A stretch of 64,000 bases of DNA from Bryopsis sp. KO-2023 (Eukaryota; Chlorophyta; Ulvophyceae; Bryopsidales; Bryopsidaceae), in contig BSYQ01000004.1 of assembly GCA_030272585.1 (NCBI GenBank), positions 6,324,001 to 6,388,000 on the forward strand. The letters are read 5' to 3'. The notes under the pieces are model-generated. The model saw only the letters and a list, made by a program, of their open reading frames with translations. It was not told the origin of the DNA and did not search any database. Of this stretch, positions 33,271-43,828 are shown one piece after another; the first letter of the stretch is position 1; each line of letters begins with the position of its first letter. The position numbers and the translations under genes were made by a program.

Positions 33271-36200
33271 TCAGTTTCTGCGAATCATTCCTCGACCATA
33301 TACCCATGCAGCACTCGAAACGATTCCAGCAACGGCTATTCCCAAACTGCACACCACTCTTGCTTCTCTTTCGAATATTCTACGGGCTTGAGGGTAGGTG
33401 ATTTCGCCAAACACCACCCTCATATTAACAGGTTTGGGTATTAACTTTGGGAGGAGCTTGTGGCCTTTGGTGTGAAAGGCATCCAGGAAGGATTTCAATG
33501 CGATCCCCAGTCTGTGTGGCTTCTCCAGCCTGCTGTACTTGGTGAGCTGTGCACATACATATCAATCACAGAATCATTTTTTCCATCGGAAACGAAATAC
33601 TCTGCAAAAACAAGCCAAAAAAGAAAAGACAATGATTCCTGCAAGAAAACGCTCAAATATAATGACTCTAAACAACTGGGGGCCTCGACATTGGCCAAGC
33701 ATATTTCGTCCAAGACAAAAGCATGCATGCATGCATGCATGTTGAAAGATATTTAGCCATTCAGCTTTTTTTTATTTCCCCCCAAAAAATGAGAAGCCCC
33801 ACCTCCTCGAATCGAATGATGGAGTGGATCTCCTCCAACCTAGCCCTTTCAAACATTTTCAGCCCCTGGGCAACATCCCCATCACATGCATCCAGAGCGC
33901 TGGCAAGTTCGTCCCCATCCTGGATGGCCATGTTGGCTCCAACACCATGGGTAGGGCTGGTGGAGTGGGCGGCATCCCCAATGATCGAAACACTCGGGCC
34001 GATCATCGAGGAGCAATACGTGACCGGGCTGCCAATGTTCATAGGGGCTGCACTGAGTTGCTTGATCAACTCCTCCTTCCATGACTACACAGCAGGACAA
34101 AGAAAAGAGAAAGGTCGAGAATGAGAGGCGGAAAAAAAACACAGCGAACGATCCCCAAAAAAGCAACAGAAAAAACGTTTGCATTTAGACAACGCCAAAC
34201 CATGCCTTAGAATCTAAGGCTTAGATCAATGGTTTTGTCGAATTGATGGAATTTCTCCAGTGCGGCAAAAAGGAAGAAAGGAAAATATATAGAAAAGAGA
34301 TGTCAACACACACCTTGGAAAGCAAGCGGGGTGCATGATTTTCAACCCATTCCCTTTCATTACCCTCCAATGCTTCGAGGTCCTCCACAGCGCCTGCGAC
34401 GTTCAAATGAAACAGCCCATCCTCCGTTTGATACACCGCAAGCCCCAGTTGGTTTATTCGCTTCCCTCCAAGTCTGCATGGTGCCGTGAGTATCATAACA
34501 AAATATCCCGGGGAACCGAGCTCCAGCAATTCCTCTGGTGTTGATTCACAGATTAGAAAATGAGTAAGATCAAGGGTGACTAATCACACAACAGCAAGAA
34601 GAGAAGGTGCCCGGGGGAAACAGTGATATTGCACTGATCTGATTCTTACCCACCAATATGGATCTATATTTAGAGAGGTTGAGGATCAATGGAGTCGTCT
34701 GTGTGAAAGTGTGTGAGCAGGGGAAATATTTTGAGGACCTATTTTTCGTTTCTCCAACAATTAAAAACAAAAAACTCATTTTAACCCTTTTTTTGTTGTT
34801 GAGAACACTGAGGTTGCTTTCAGTGTGGTGATATGTGGGGTAGATTTACCAGCATCGTCTGGGCGAGGGAGGCCTCTGATGGTTTTGTATCGACTGCTTG
34901 ATCGCATCTGTCGCACTTTGAGAGTGGGATCAAATGCCTCCAAGGCCTGTCTGACAATACTGTTGACTCCATCGGCTCCTATCAATAAATCATATGGCTC
35001 CTCATGCTCAACCCCATCGCTGGATGTGTATTTGACAATCCTAGACCCCATGTCGATTGCCTTCACAAACAGAGCTCTCTCTTATTTTTTTCGGTTGTTC
35101 AGCAAAGTGCAACACAAAAAGAAGCAAAATGTACAGTAGGACATTCATATATTTAGTTCAGTTCATGTGTTTATTTGTCCATTTATCACTTTGTTTATAT
35201 TTGGTTTATTTGTTTATTTTTAAAAAAATTGATTTGATGTACCAAATTTCAACAAGTTCCAATTACAGTAACAATTGAAAAAAATCAAAAAAAAATCATG
35301 TGAACGAATACTAGGGATGAAAAAATCGAAACCCGACTGACTTTTTCAACTCGACCGGTCCATGAAATTTCAGAATTAAAATAAAATGAGGGCTAGAGAG
35401 CCCCTCCCCCCCCCAATCAATCCAAACCCACCGTGCATGATGCTTCGAAACATATGGTCAGATTTTTCAACTCCTTCTTTTCGATCGCCTTGATTATGTT
35501 AAAAGCAAAAACATGCCTCTCCACCAGAATGCTGGAGTCGTTCAATTTTATGGATTGTTTCTCCCCATCCCTGACGATTACATGAGACCCCTGAAAAGTG
35601 TGCATTCCATCCAAAAAGCCATCAGGGGGAACATGAATGCCAATTTTTCCCATGATTTCCACACTTTTTGGCTTCAAACAAAACATCACTCCCCTCCGAA
35701 TGGGCGGATCGCTGGCTTGAGGACGAGCCCTCTTTTCGATCACCTGGAAAACGAATCCATACAGAACATTGAGAAATAACCACACTTGCCCACTTTTTAA
35801 TGTTTCTTCATAAAAGATATTCCAAAAAAAAAAATTTGGTTGTGTTCTAGCGGGTGTCCAATTTTGTTTCGGCAAAACAGCTTTCTTTGAAGATGAACCT
35901 GAACTGCATATCACACCATAATCAATCTATCCATCGATTGGCAAGAGATCGGAGCCTCTTTCCTTTGAATTCTCCAAGTGGCCTTTTTTTGTTACTTTTT
36001 GCCTTGAAAAACATGCATTCAGAAGAAAATTCTGCAAAATTGACGTATCAATTTCAAAGCTGTTGATGATGCGGTCACCTTGACGGTGTATCCTTTCTGA
36101 GCCAGCAAGGCGGCGGCAACGGAGCCGCCAGGACCCGCACCCACCACCACGATCCTCTTGTCATTCGATCGCCTTCACATCCACAACCGGGCGCGAATCA

Positions 36201-36283
36201 ACAGGATGTTTTAACTCCAAAAACAGAAACACAACTGCCAAATCGTACTACACTGGGTTTTCGGGTGTAGCGACACATTTCAT
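33271..36283 (-). CDS. FAD-dependent monooxygenase, kynurenine 3-monooxygenase-like
   Basis: Seven minus-strand exons, 36283-36252, 36172-36079, 35743-35432, 35060-34850, 34534-34314, 34084-33803 and 33537-33271, join in frame to 472 residues. The dinucleotide-binding motif GAGPGG is at residues 22-27, followed by VKVIEKRARP. The DG motif LLIGADGVNS is near 174-182 and the FAD-ribityl motif GDAAHSTSPTHGVGANMAIQDG begins near residue 326. A hydrophobic helix at about 445-464 could anchor it in a membrane, as in eukaryotic kynurenine monooxygenase. The family uses NAD(P)H and FAD to hydroxylate aromatic substrates; the actual substrate cannot be read from the sequence. The first exon is short (10 codons and 2 bases) and its GT donor (gtagta) was chosen because only it restores the frame. 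Confidence 0.8.
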
Positions 36284-37029
36284 TTCTGGACCACGAAGGA
36301 CTGCGCGCGAAACATATATGACATTTTCTCTCCCCCACCGCCCAAGCCAAGAAAAGAACGAAATGAATAAACAGTGTGGGGAGTGTACTCGACTGTATTG
36401 AACCACGCCAAACAACCCCTCCCTTCGACGAGGGCCCTCACGTTGGAGCATCAGCGCCATTCTGCATTTGCATCCTTGAGTCGACCGATTTTGCTGATTG
36501 AATCGAGACGTCGAGCACCCAGATCCAGAGAAACACTGCACCATTCACGTCCTTTTCTGGAGTCTTTCTGCAAAACGTCAAGACGAGTCGGACATACGAC
36601 TCAGCAACAGCTGGTGCGGGGTGTAATCAAGAGGATGCAACGTCAGGACTCCGTCGACTTTCAAATTCCAGTAATTCTGGATCCAGTAAGAATTCTACGA
36701 TTCCATGGAACAGCAGAATCGTTGAGAGAAAAAGGACACGATCCATCGAAGTCCACATCGTTATGGCTCTTGCATGTCGATCGCAAAGAGTGGTTGCAAG
36801 AAAGGAAATCTTGGAATGATTTCCTGCACAATATGGGGGGGGTACCAGCAAGTTGAACTGATTGCCCCCATTATGGAGCCATCTTTTAACTCTTAATTGT
36901 ATGTGTCTTGCTGGAAGTGTGGAGCAGAAACTTCTCTGATTCAATATTTTTCCGACTGAACCAAAAAATAGAGAATGCTGATTATAAACTATCGCATCGA
37001 AAAAAGACAAGATTCCCTTTTTTTCTTGT
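36284..37029. other. intergenic stretch, promoter side of the monooxygenase
   Basis: A plus-strand frame at 36374-36856 is open for 160 codons but starts only with GTG. It has no recognisable features and lies opposite the probable promoter and 5' UTR of the monooxygenase, so it is not annotated as a gene. Nothing else was seen. Confidence 0.4.
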
Positions 37030-38603
37030 TTTCCAAGAGGTGTAAAAAATTACAAAAGCCAGGTTTGTTCAAATTTGATCTTGAAACAATTTCCCTATCT
37101 CTCGAAAGAAAGAAAGAAATTCTGAGAAATCCACCTCCAAAAAGAAGTAATTAAGTGTAGTAGTCTACATAAACAATCAACTGTTTAGCACTTGCACGAT
37201 TGATTGGAACCGTTTTCCCTCCATCCCTTGACAGAGCCAATGTTGTTTCTGCTGTAGTTTCCACAGAAACTGTCGTTCTGGACGCCGCAGCAGGAGGCGG
37301 CATCGCCGGAGCAAACGGGCCACCTCTGGGCGAAAGTCTCCGCATTGGCATCGGCGTCAGCACTGCTATCCCCTGAAACATCCACGTTGGTGTTGGCATT
37401 GGCGTCGTCCTGCTTGGTGTCTACTTGGACATCAGCCACCGCCCCAGCCCCCGTCTCGGCACGATCTGGTTGGAAAACAAGAGGGATTTCTTTAATTCCT
37501 CTTTAAAAAACCAGTCTCCTCTCAGAGGGGGGATGCTTGTTGGGAAAGAACTCACTGTTGACAGTGAATGCGACGGCTTCCCCAATGGCCTCGACCACAA
37601 CTGTTGCAACGACCCTTGCGGTGGCCTCGGAAGTTGCCTTGGCGAATCCCTGAGTGGTCGACAATTTCACCTCCACATTTGCGGTGGCTCGCACGATGGC
37701 AGCAGCCACTTCCTCGGCGCGCACAGCGGAGCCAGCAAAGTTCTTCCCGTTCACAGCGTCGGCAACGGCACCAGCGATGGCCTTCCCAAAAATCTGGGCT
37801 TGCGCTTCGGCGCTCGCCCTGCAAGTCATCAACCAGCAACAAGATCTTACAGCACAAGTTGATAAAATGAAAAATCCCAGAGGATACAACAAACGATCCG
37901 ACATACCTAGCGCGGGACTGCGCCTGGCCATTCCCCTCCACGAAAACCGATCCTCCAGCTTTTGCCCAGGCCTCAGCAAATGCCTCTCCAACTTCACGTG
38001 CGGCCGCATTGGCGATCGCATTAGCGTCGCCGCCTTCAGCCCTTGCTTTGGCGAAAGCCTCGGCCACAAGGTTCTTAGCAGTCGAACCGGAATTGCCCTA
38101 CATGCAAACACGCTCTGTCTCAGCAGCACATTCTCTCTCGAAATAATGGACCAAACGACACGATCAAACTCACCCCTGAGGACGAGAAGGAGGTTGAGAT
38201 GGCAACGCTGCGGTGCAAGGTCCTGGCACCTGAGCAAAAAACACCAAGATCTCAACCAAACCATCCCCTCCCTTCCCCCCAGAAGAATATGATCAAACCA
38301 CAAGCGTTACTTACCCGAGACCAAGGCAAACCCCATGAGGGCCAAGAAAATCACTGCGCCGACTCTTTGCATGGCCATGTTTCCCCGATGTCTTTCAAAA
38401 AAGTCTTTCGGTTTTTGAAAAGAAGATCACAGCAACAAGCCCTCAACGCCTGGGAAAGAAAACGATTATCGAAAAGAAAACTCAGGAGTTTTTTTTTTGT
38501 GATCAAAACCGAGCGAAGCTGGTATTTGTATGCGGCTGTGGCCCGAAGAGTGTGACGCCTAGTCAACTGATGGCGATGCGACATCTTTTCAACCGATGAG
38601 TGA
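37030..38603 (-). repeat. duplicated block, copy 2 (inverted relative to 22645-24243)
   Basis: This is the reverse-orientation copy of the block at 22645-24243. Similarity ends on the left near TTTTACACCTCTTGGAAAA and on the right at ACTCACTCATCGG. The intervening roughly 13 kb, including the ankyrin gene, the TIR element and the monooxygenase, lies between the two inverted blocks. Confidence 0.85.
37185..38378 (-). CDS. secreted alanine-rich protein with six-cysteine C-terminus, copy 2
   Basis: Exons 38378-38315, 38229-38174, 38097-37907, 37818-37556 and 37465-37185 have exactly the same lengths and phases (64, 56, 191, 263, 281 nt) as copy 1 and give 284 residues. The signal peptide, helical alanine-rich middle, acidic linker and six cysteines are all kept. 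The peptide from exon 4 appears identical to copy 1 although its codons differ at silent sites, and one of the few changes is Ser to Arg just before WPVC. Introns 3 and 4 are largely different. The contrast of silent and intronic divergence with near-identical protein indicates that both copies are under purifying selection. Function unknown; probably an extracellular structural protein. Confidence 0.85.
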
Positions 38604-38622
38604 GTTTTCGCTCTTTTCGATT

Positions 38623-38701
38623 CGTACTTTGTTTTTTTATCACGATCAAGTGAGGGTGGCAAATTTTATTAGGATAATGTTGAGGTTTCGACGAACATTA
38701 T
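38623..38701 (+). repeat. target repeat, left half (X), interrupted by the DIRS-like element
   Basis: This 79-bp sequence from CGTACTTTG to CGAACATTAT recurs at 54065-54143, where it runs directly into TAGACCTTTAGTC. Here it is followed instead by the 3' end of the DIRS-like element. It is therefore the left half of the insertion target. Confidence 0.8.
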
Positions 38702-38760
38702 AGCTTATCGAAATTCTTCCCATGTTAATAAAAGCGTGTTTTGTTTAAAATCAAATTGCC
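38701..38760 (-). repeat. DIRS-like split direct repeat B2
   Basis: This 60-bp sequence, TAGCTTATCG to TCAAATTGCC, is identical by eye to 39091-39150. It forms the 3' terminus of the element. Confidence 0.85.
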
Positions 38761-38931
38761 ATTGTCAGGACAAACATTGTACCCCAAGTACGAGCGAAAA
38801 ACTAATAGCACACAAAGAATACCTCACCAAAATCAGCCAATAATACTAACAAAAAAAATAACCCCAAAACACTAAACCACTGAATAATAAGAAAACTATA
38901 ATCAAAACCTCTTTAGGGAGGGGTGGGTGGG
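38761..38931. other. element-internal spacer between B2 and A2
   Basis: This 171-bp AT-rich stretch has no coding potential and no second copy in the window. It separates the two terminal repeats at the 3' end of the DIRS-like element. Confidence 0.6.
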
Positions 38932-39091
38932 AAGAGAAAGATGTCTGAATAGCCCACAGCTGCATACTAAATACTCAAACCCAAAACCACCTTGACTGTA
39001 AAATACTCGCCACCCTGGCGATTGATCTCCCACCCTCCCATCATTTCTTGAGCTTGTCATAACGATCGTTATTAACATAACGAGCCATTAT
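38932..39091 (-). repeat. DIRS-like split direct repeat A2
   Basis: This 160-bp copy of A1 (53742-53901) shows one visible difference (CTTGACTGTAAAA here, CTTGACTATAAAA there). It abuts B1, forming the presumed circle-junction sequence CGAGCCATTAT/AGCTTATCG. Confidence 0.85.
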
Positions 39092-39150
39092 AGCTTATCG
39101 AAATTCTTCCCATGTTAATAAAAGCGTGTTTTGTTTAAAATCAAATTGCC
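39091..39150 (-). repeat. DIRS-like split direct repeat B1
   Basis: This 60-bp repeat is identical by eye to B2 at 38701-38760 and lies directly downstream of the recombinase gene. Confidence 0.85.
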
Positions 39151-39154
39151 CCTT

Positions 39155-40480
39155 CTAGCACTCTTTACTATTTAACGAACGCCGCAAACCCACCAAAATT
39201 GACTCGAACGAACCGACTAACGGCAAATCGTCGGACAGCAAGTGGCGAAACAATGCCAGGCTGCTCGAAGATTTTACCACGGAAAAATCCAAGTAACAAG
39301 CCCGAAGGGCTCTCGAGCCTGGAACCCACCCACCTAATTTTTCAATCTTTTCAATAGAAACCGATGCTGCTCTTGCGGCTGATGCGCCGCCGGAACGACA
39401 AGAATACCAAGAGTAAAACACTCTTGTCGACGCGCCATGTACACCTGGTGCTTTTGCGCGTAAAAAAGTTTCGAACCGATCGGCCACCTCCTGCCATCGA
39501 GAAAACCCCAGCGCAGTTTTCCAAAAAGAATCTTGGGGCTTCAAAGTCAACCACCATCCATGCAAGGTGACCCACAAAGCCGGTAAATGGCGACAATCCA
39601 ACACCCATGACCGCAAATTCATACGTTGTCGTTGGTCATGCTTCAATTCATTCGGTGTATAGACTATATTCCAGCCACAAAAACGAAAATCTTGCGCTTG
39701 CAGTGAAAACCAAGAGTGTGGCCTTAGCAAAGTCACATAGCCAAAAATAACACAGGCTGCCCATCGACGATCGAGTGGAGACAACGTCTCCAGCATCAAA
39801 TATAATTTATACACCGCCTCTGGTGGAACTGGTAACCTGACTTGCCTGGGTACCACAATCTCCTGTCCTTTCGCCCAACCTTCGCGTGCTCGATCCAGCC
39901 AGGGATTATTCACCAACGGAGATTGCCATCCAAATATCTCACAAAAAGTCCCAATACAAGAAAAATAAGGTCTCGAGGTTTTGGCTTGAATATCTCCGCT
40001 CTGCGCCAAATGTGCGCAGTAAACTACGACAGCCGCTTGACTGGGACGCTTCCAGGACAAACCACAACCTTCGCAAAACTCCGTAAATTTACGCCACTTC
40101 GCCAAATAAGACGTCCATGTCGTTGGGGCCAACGACAAAGCTATCAAATCACATACATTCTCCGGGAACATGGTCATCGTGTTCACCATCTTCGTAACAT
40201 TCGTTTTTGGTACCTTCAAAGCATATTTCTTTCCCGCTACCGGGGGCGGATCACTACCACTAGCCACTCCCAACCTGGGAGAAAAGCCTTGCCGTCCATC
40301 GTCCACATCACTCCCAGGGACGCAGGTAACCTCCATTTGGCTCCCGGGATCCGTAAGATTTCCGCTATCACTGTCGCTGTGGGCCAATACGGGACACAAA
40401 CGAGTCCGACCGCGCTTTCCCGTACGAGCTTTTCGACTACCCGTCTGAGGCACCTCCAATTCCAAGGTGGGAAGAACCAT
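39155..40480 (-). CDS. tyrosine recombinase of the DIRS-like element
   Basis: This frame is 441 codons from the ATG at 40480; it is open further upstream to 40591 but only with a TTG. It overlaps the end of the RT gene in another frame, as is usual in DIRS elements. The Arg-I box is in YVTLLRPHSWFSL. The Arg-II box is in YSCRSGGASAARAA, and the segment IEKLGGW...ACYLDF supplies the likely Tyr nucleophile. The position normally occupied by His in the HxxR box is Tyr (TAT codon at 39404-39406, one transition from CAT). The enzyme would join the circular DNA copy to the genome without target duplication. The His replacement may reduce activity or be a natural variant. Confidence 0.8.
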   Translation of the reverse strand: MVLPTLELEVPQTGSRKARTGKRGRTRLCPVLAHSDSDSGNLTDPGSQMEVTCVPGSDVDDGRQGFSPRLGVASGSDPPPVAGKKYALKVPKTNVTKMVNTMTMFPENVCDLIALSLAPTTWTSYLAKWRKFTEFCEGCGLSWKRPSQAAVVVYCAHLAQSGDIQAKTSRPYFSCIGTFCEIFGWQSPLVNNPWLDRAREGWAKGQEIVVPRQVRLPVPPEAVYKLYLMLETLSPLDRRWAACVIFGYVTLLRPHSWFSLQAQDFRFCGWNIVYTPNELKHDQRQRMNLRSWVLDCRHLPALWVTLHGWWLTLKPQDSFWKTALGFSRWQEVADRFETFLRAKAPGVHGASTRVFYSWYSCRSGGASAARAASVSIEKIEKLGGWVPGSRALRACYLDFSVVKSSSSLALFRHLLSDDLPLVGSFESILVGLRRSLNSKEC

Positions 40481-42186
40481 CCCACCTCCTGCGCCCAGTC
40501 CAATTGGAACGCGTCTACGCCTGTTGCGTCGGCCTGCTTGCCACGCGCAACAAATCGTGTCACAACTCGTAGATCCCGAGAAGCAAACCAATCCATAGTA
40601 ACCTCTAACTTAGCCCATGCACACACACGCAAAAACCATTTTCTATCAATCCCCACTTCATATTTATCCGACCATCTAGAAGCAAAATCCGCGCTATTAA
40701 GCGCCGACGGAATATAAGAAGGTAATAACCACACGTCTAAAAACTGACACCATTCCACTAACACTCTTAACTCAGCCATCAAACCCGGGCTACGTGCAGT
40801 GGTCTTCCGAATGACTGCGACTACATTCTGATTATCTTCCCCCAGCTCGATCACTTTACCCTGAAATTCCTTAGACCAAATCTGTAAGGCTTTAACCACT
40901 GCCTTTAACTCCAAATAAGCAATCGGTAAACACCGTTCCTCTTGGGTCCAAAACCCTTGACCAGTAAAACCTTTCCATTTGGCTCCCCAACCTACTAACG
41001 AAGCATCTGTCTCTAACCTTTCAGTTCCTATCGGCAAAGAAATCGGTCCAGCGGAACTCCCTATATCCAGATCTACTATTTTCTGTAAATCTCGAAAACA
41101 CTGGCGATCCAAACGCACCCGATTCTGATGACCCCGAATCACATTATACAACGCTCGCAAATATACCCTAATCCATGGTAACGCTAATGCTAAAGCGTTG
41201 GCGAAGCCAGTAAAACGTAAAATCGAAGAACGTGCGATCCATCGCCTATGAGCTTTTGCCCTTGTAATTAATTCTCGAGCCATTCCCCTTAACCTCCTTA
41301 ATTTCTGTGGTGGTGCTTCAAAAGTATGACGCACCGAATCAATATCCAAACCTAACCACCGAATCTTTTGTTCTGGGTTCCAGCACGACTTCTTCGGGTG
41401 CCAGACCAAGCCTAAACATTCTAAAACAAACTTAATAAAACCCCCAATTTCTTCTCCAGCTTTTTTTGAAAGAGCCATCACCAAAAAATCATCTAAGTAT
41501 TGTAATAAACGTATCGACCCATACTTACGAAAAAACCAACGCCATTTTTCAAAACTCTGCCGAATTCGTCTGTCTCCACTCACTGGGAAAAAAGGTCTCC
41601 TTAAAAAACGAACTACAGGTCGCATCACCGCATTGAAAATTGCGGGGGAGAAATTCCATCCAAAAGGAAGGGCTATAGCCCTGTACCAACGTCCATCAAT
41701 CACAAAAGAAAACCATCTCCTCGATGTTGGTTTTATCGGCACACAATAATAACCATCCTTTAGATCAAACGAAAATAAAAATTGGTCCTTTACTCCGTTC
41801 CCACGTAAATCCCGCAAAGTATCAAAAGATGTCCCTGGAGGCTCAGCAAAAGTATTTAATTCCCGTAAATCGACACACAAACGATATTTCCCTGGCGACC
41901 CTGCCTTATCCACCAAAAAGCCCGCTGAACAAAAACTGGACGAATTATTCGGAATTCGTTCGATAGCCCCTGCCCGTAATAAACGTTCACTTTCGAGCGC
42001 CCAAAACCTCTTTTGTGAAGGAGTCAACGGTATCTCCTTTGCTCTGTAGGCATACTCTTCACCTATTACTTTAACTCCCACCCCATACTTCAGCCAATCC
42101 AAAACCTGCTGAGGTGCTCCTATGGCTTTCCACCAAGCCAGTGCTGCACTTGTACGCTCATACAAAGGGAGTTCTTTCTCACTCAT
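40237..42186 (-). CDS. reverse transcriptase-RNase H of the DIRS-like element
   Basis: This ORF has 649 codons and starts at an ATG placed directly after the gag stop (TAAATG). The RT palm motifs FSFDLKDGYYCVPI and LLQYLDDFLVM (the YLDD active site) are present. RNase H follows with ETDASLVGWG, LELKAVVKAL and GEDNQNVVAV. The C-terminal region (MDWFASRDLRVVTRFVAR, ATGVDAFQLDW) is the conserved extension of DIRS/Ngaro polyproteins. The start codon context suggests reinitiation after gag. The frame is intact. Confidence 0.88.
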   Translation of the reverse strand: MSEKELPLYERTSAALAWWKAIGAPQQVLDWLKYGVGVKVIGEEYAYRAKEIPLTPSQKRFWALESERLLRAGAIERIPNNSSSFCSAGFLVDKAGSPGKYRLCVDLRELNTFAEPPGTSFDTLRDLRGNGVKDQFLFSFDLKDGYYCVPIKPTSRRWFSFVIDGRWYRAIALPFGWNFSPAIFNAVMRPVVRFLRRPFFPVSGDRRIRQSFEKWRWFFRKYGSIRLLQYLDDFLVMALSKKAGEEIGGFIKFVLECLGLVWHPKKSCWNPEQKIRWLGLDIDSVRHTFEAPPQKLRRLRGMARELITRAKAHRRWIARSSILRFTGFANALALALPWIRVYLRALYNVIRGHQNRVRLDRQCFRDLQKIVDLDIGSSAGPISLPIGTERLETDASLVGWGAKWKGFTGQGFWTQEERCLPIAYLELKAVVKALQIWSKEFQGKVIELGEDNQNVVAVIRKTTARSPGLMAELRVLVEWCQFLDVWLLPSYIPSALNSADFASRWSDKYEVGIDRKWFLRVCAWAKLEVTMDWFASRDLRVVTRFVARGKQADATGVDAFQLDWAQEVGWFFPPWNWRCLRRVVEKLVRESAVGLVCVPYWPTATVIAEILRIPGAKWRLPASLGVMWTMDGKAFLPGWEWLVVVIRPR

Positions 42187-42913
42187 TTAATGTGCGGGTC
42201 CTGGTTCCCCACCAGGACCTTCTTCTTGTTGGCGTCCATAACCACCAAAACGTCCGCCTTGTCTGCCACGACCTCGAATCGCCTGTGCTCGACCCCCACC
42301 GCGACCATTCCTTTTTCGAGCTTGATCTCTCTTATGCTCTGCATTAATAAGGTCCTGGCGGTGTTTGCCCAGCACTGCCTGAATGGCCGAATCGGCTAAT
42401 GTCGGCCCTGTCCCAAATCCATTCACCTGGGCACCCAACTGATCGGCCGCCGCCGCTCCAGAATTTACCATTTCGGTCAACTGCACAAACCTATCGGCCA
42501 AAAGCCTATAGGTACCCATGGCCATTGCTACTGCCGTCTTAAAACCCTCGCGCGGCGCATTCGGCATCAAAATTTTTAGGGCGCTGAAATGGGTATGGAG
42601 AAAAACCGACAGATCGTAAACATAAGATGCTGCGGTCGCAATATAAACACATTCCTTTTCCACGGCCGTAGGCGTTCCCAACACCCGTCGGTATCTTAAA
42701 AGATCCGCGTATGCAGGCAGCAGAGATAAATCCAATAATTGTACCCGTGTCGAATTACGAACCGTGCGAAAATTCGCGGTTCGAGTACCTCTCCCAAAGG
42801 GGTTTTCTTCGACGTGCCAAAAACGCGCGTCCGGATCGGTCCTAACCCACTGAGACCATGCCTGCACTAAAGCCGTTTCGCCTGTAACTCCCTCATTGAA
42901 CGTTGGGATCGAC
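42187..42913 (-). CDS. gag-like gene of the DIRS-like element, 3' part
   Basis: This is the larger, downstream piece of the gag-like gene, ending at a TAA (42187-42189) immediately before the RT ATG. It reads IPTFNEGVTGETALVQAW at its broken end and finishes in an Arg/Gly-rich tail (GRGGGRAQAIRGRGRQ) suited to nucleic-acid binding. The gene is split by the gypsy insertion: the first part lies at 53559-53673. Without the insertion and one copy of TCGAC the two pieces are in the same frame and total 278 residues. The apparent start within the gypsy LTR is accidental. Confidence 0.8.
42909..42913. other. target site duplication TCGAC, left
   Basis: TCGAC directly precedes the 5' LTR and is repeated at 53559-53563 directly after the 3' LTR. 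Five base pairs is the usual duplication for Ty3/gypsy integrases. Confidence 0.9.
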
Positions 42914-43017
42914 TGATAGTAGTAACTCGGGTTTAGGGGTATTGTGTAGTACAATGGGATGTACGACAGGGTTTATAGGGCAGGGGGCCCTCCTGTAAAA
43001 ATTAATCTTCCCAGTGA

Positions 43018-43052
<35 letters not shown>

Positions 43053-43086
43053 TGCTTGTGTCTCGGGGTCCTAGACCCCCTTATCA
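42914..43086 (+). repeat. 5' LTR of the gypsy element
   Basis: 173 bp, from TGATAGTAGTAACTCGGG to CCCCCTTATCA, with a (CT)n(GT)n tract inside. No difference from the 3' LTR was seen. It is short for a gypsy LTR. Confidence 0.95.
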
Positions 43087-43088
43087 TT

Positions 43089-43106
43089 TGGTTTCGGAGC
43101 TGGCGA
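43089..43106 (+). other. primer-binding site
   Basis: TGGTTTCGGAGCTGGCGA begins 2 nt after the 5' LTR. The leading TGG pairs with the CCA end of a tRNA primer. It partly resembles the TGGTATCAGAGC type used by plant elements (initiator methionine tRNA), but the matching tRNA could not be identified here. Confidence 0.6.
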
Positions 43107-43828
43107 GGCCAGGCGCACCCCACAGGAGAACTCGCGAACCCCCCCAAAGATCTGACCTTAGGGATTACTAAATCCCACAGATCTGGAACTCTGTGTTCCA
43201 GGGGTCGCGAGGAGAGCTATCCTTCGAACGACGTGCTCGCGTCGTCGTTCGAAAACGTCAGGCGAAGTCGCAAAAGAATCGGAGTCCAGTGAACGAATTT
43301 CTGGAAACCGACAGATCTGTAGATCTAAAGGAAAACAAGGCGAAAGCACTACAACAGTGCAAGGAGAGCAACGATCGGCGTAAACCCGAAACGCGCAGGC
43401 GAACAACTGGAAGTGCGAACCGGCGTAGGAAAGAACGTCGTCCGGAACGACCAACTTCCGTCGACTGACGCTTCTGCCAGTAACACGAAAAACAGTCGTT
43501 CTGGCAGGTGACTCATTGTCACTCTTTCCAGCGCGCAATCGGTTACCGCACCGCCTGAGTCACGACTGGTTCTACAGTTAGTCGTAGACTGAATCACCGG
43601 CCAAGGTACTAACCTCGTCGGCTGACAGAACGCGAACGGGAACGTAACACCCGACGTTGTCAAGTGTAAAACTCCTATCTATTTCTGACCTAGTAAGGTT
43701 CAAGAAAAGATAGCGACTAGGATTGCAACCAGAACTGAAACAAGTTCGCATCCAAGTCACCAGAAAGTTTGGAAACTTTCCGGACACACTCCTATTACGT
43801 CAAAATTCCAGGAAATTCAAACAAAAAC
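43107..43828 (+). other. gypsy 5' leader
   Basis: This 720-nt untranslated leader lies between primer-binding site and gag ATG. It contains only short frames and would carry the packaging and dimerisation signals. A local inverted pair, GAACGACG...CGTCGTTC, is visible at about 43226-43250. Confidence 0.5.

Noticed and set aside
33721-33741. CATG repeat as a regulatory or CRISPR-like array
   Set aside because: It is a simple (GCAT)n microsatellite without spacers.
36374-36856. 160-codon plus-strand frame
   Set aside because: Starts with GTG, has no domain, and lies opposite the 5' region of the monooxygenase.
42914-42954. Start of the DIRS gag-like frame inside the gypsy LTR
   Set aside because: Read-through from the LTR is accidental; the true start is at 53673 on the other side of the insertion.
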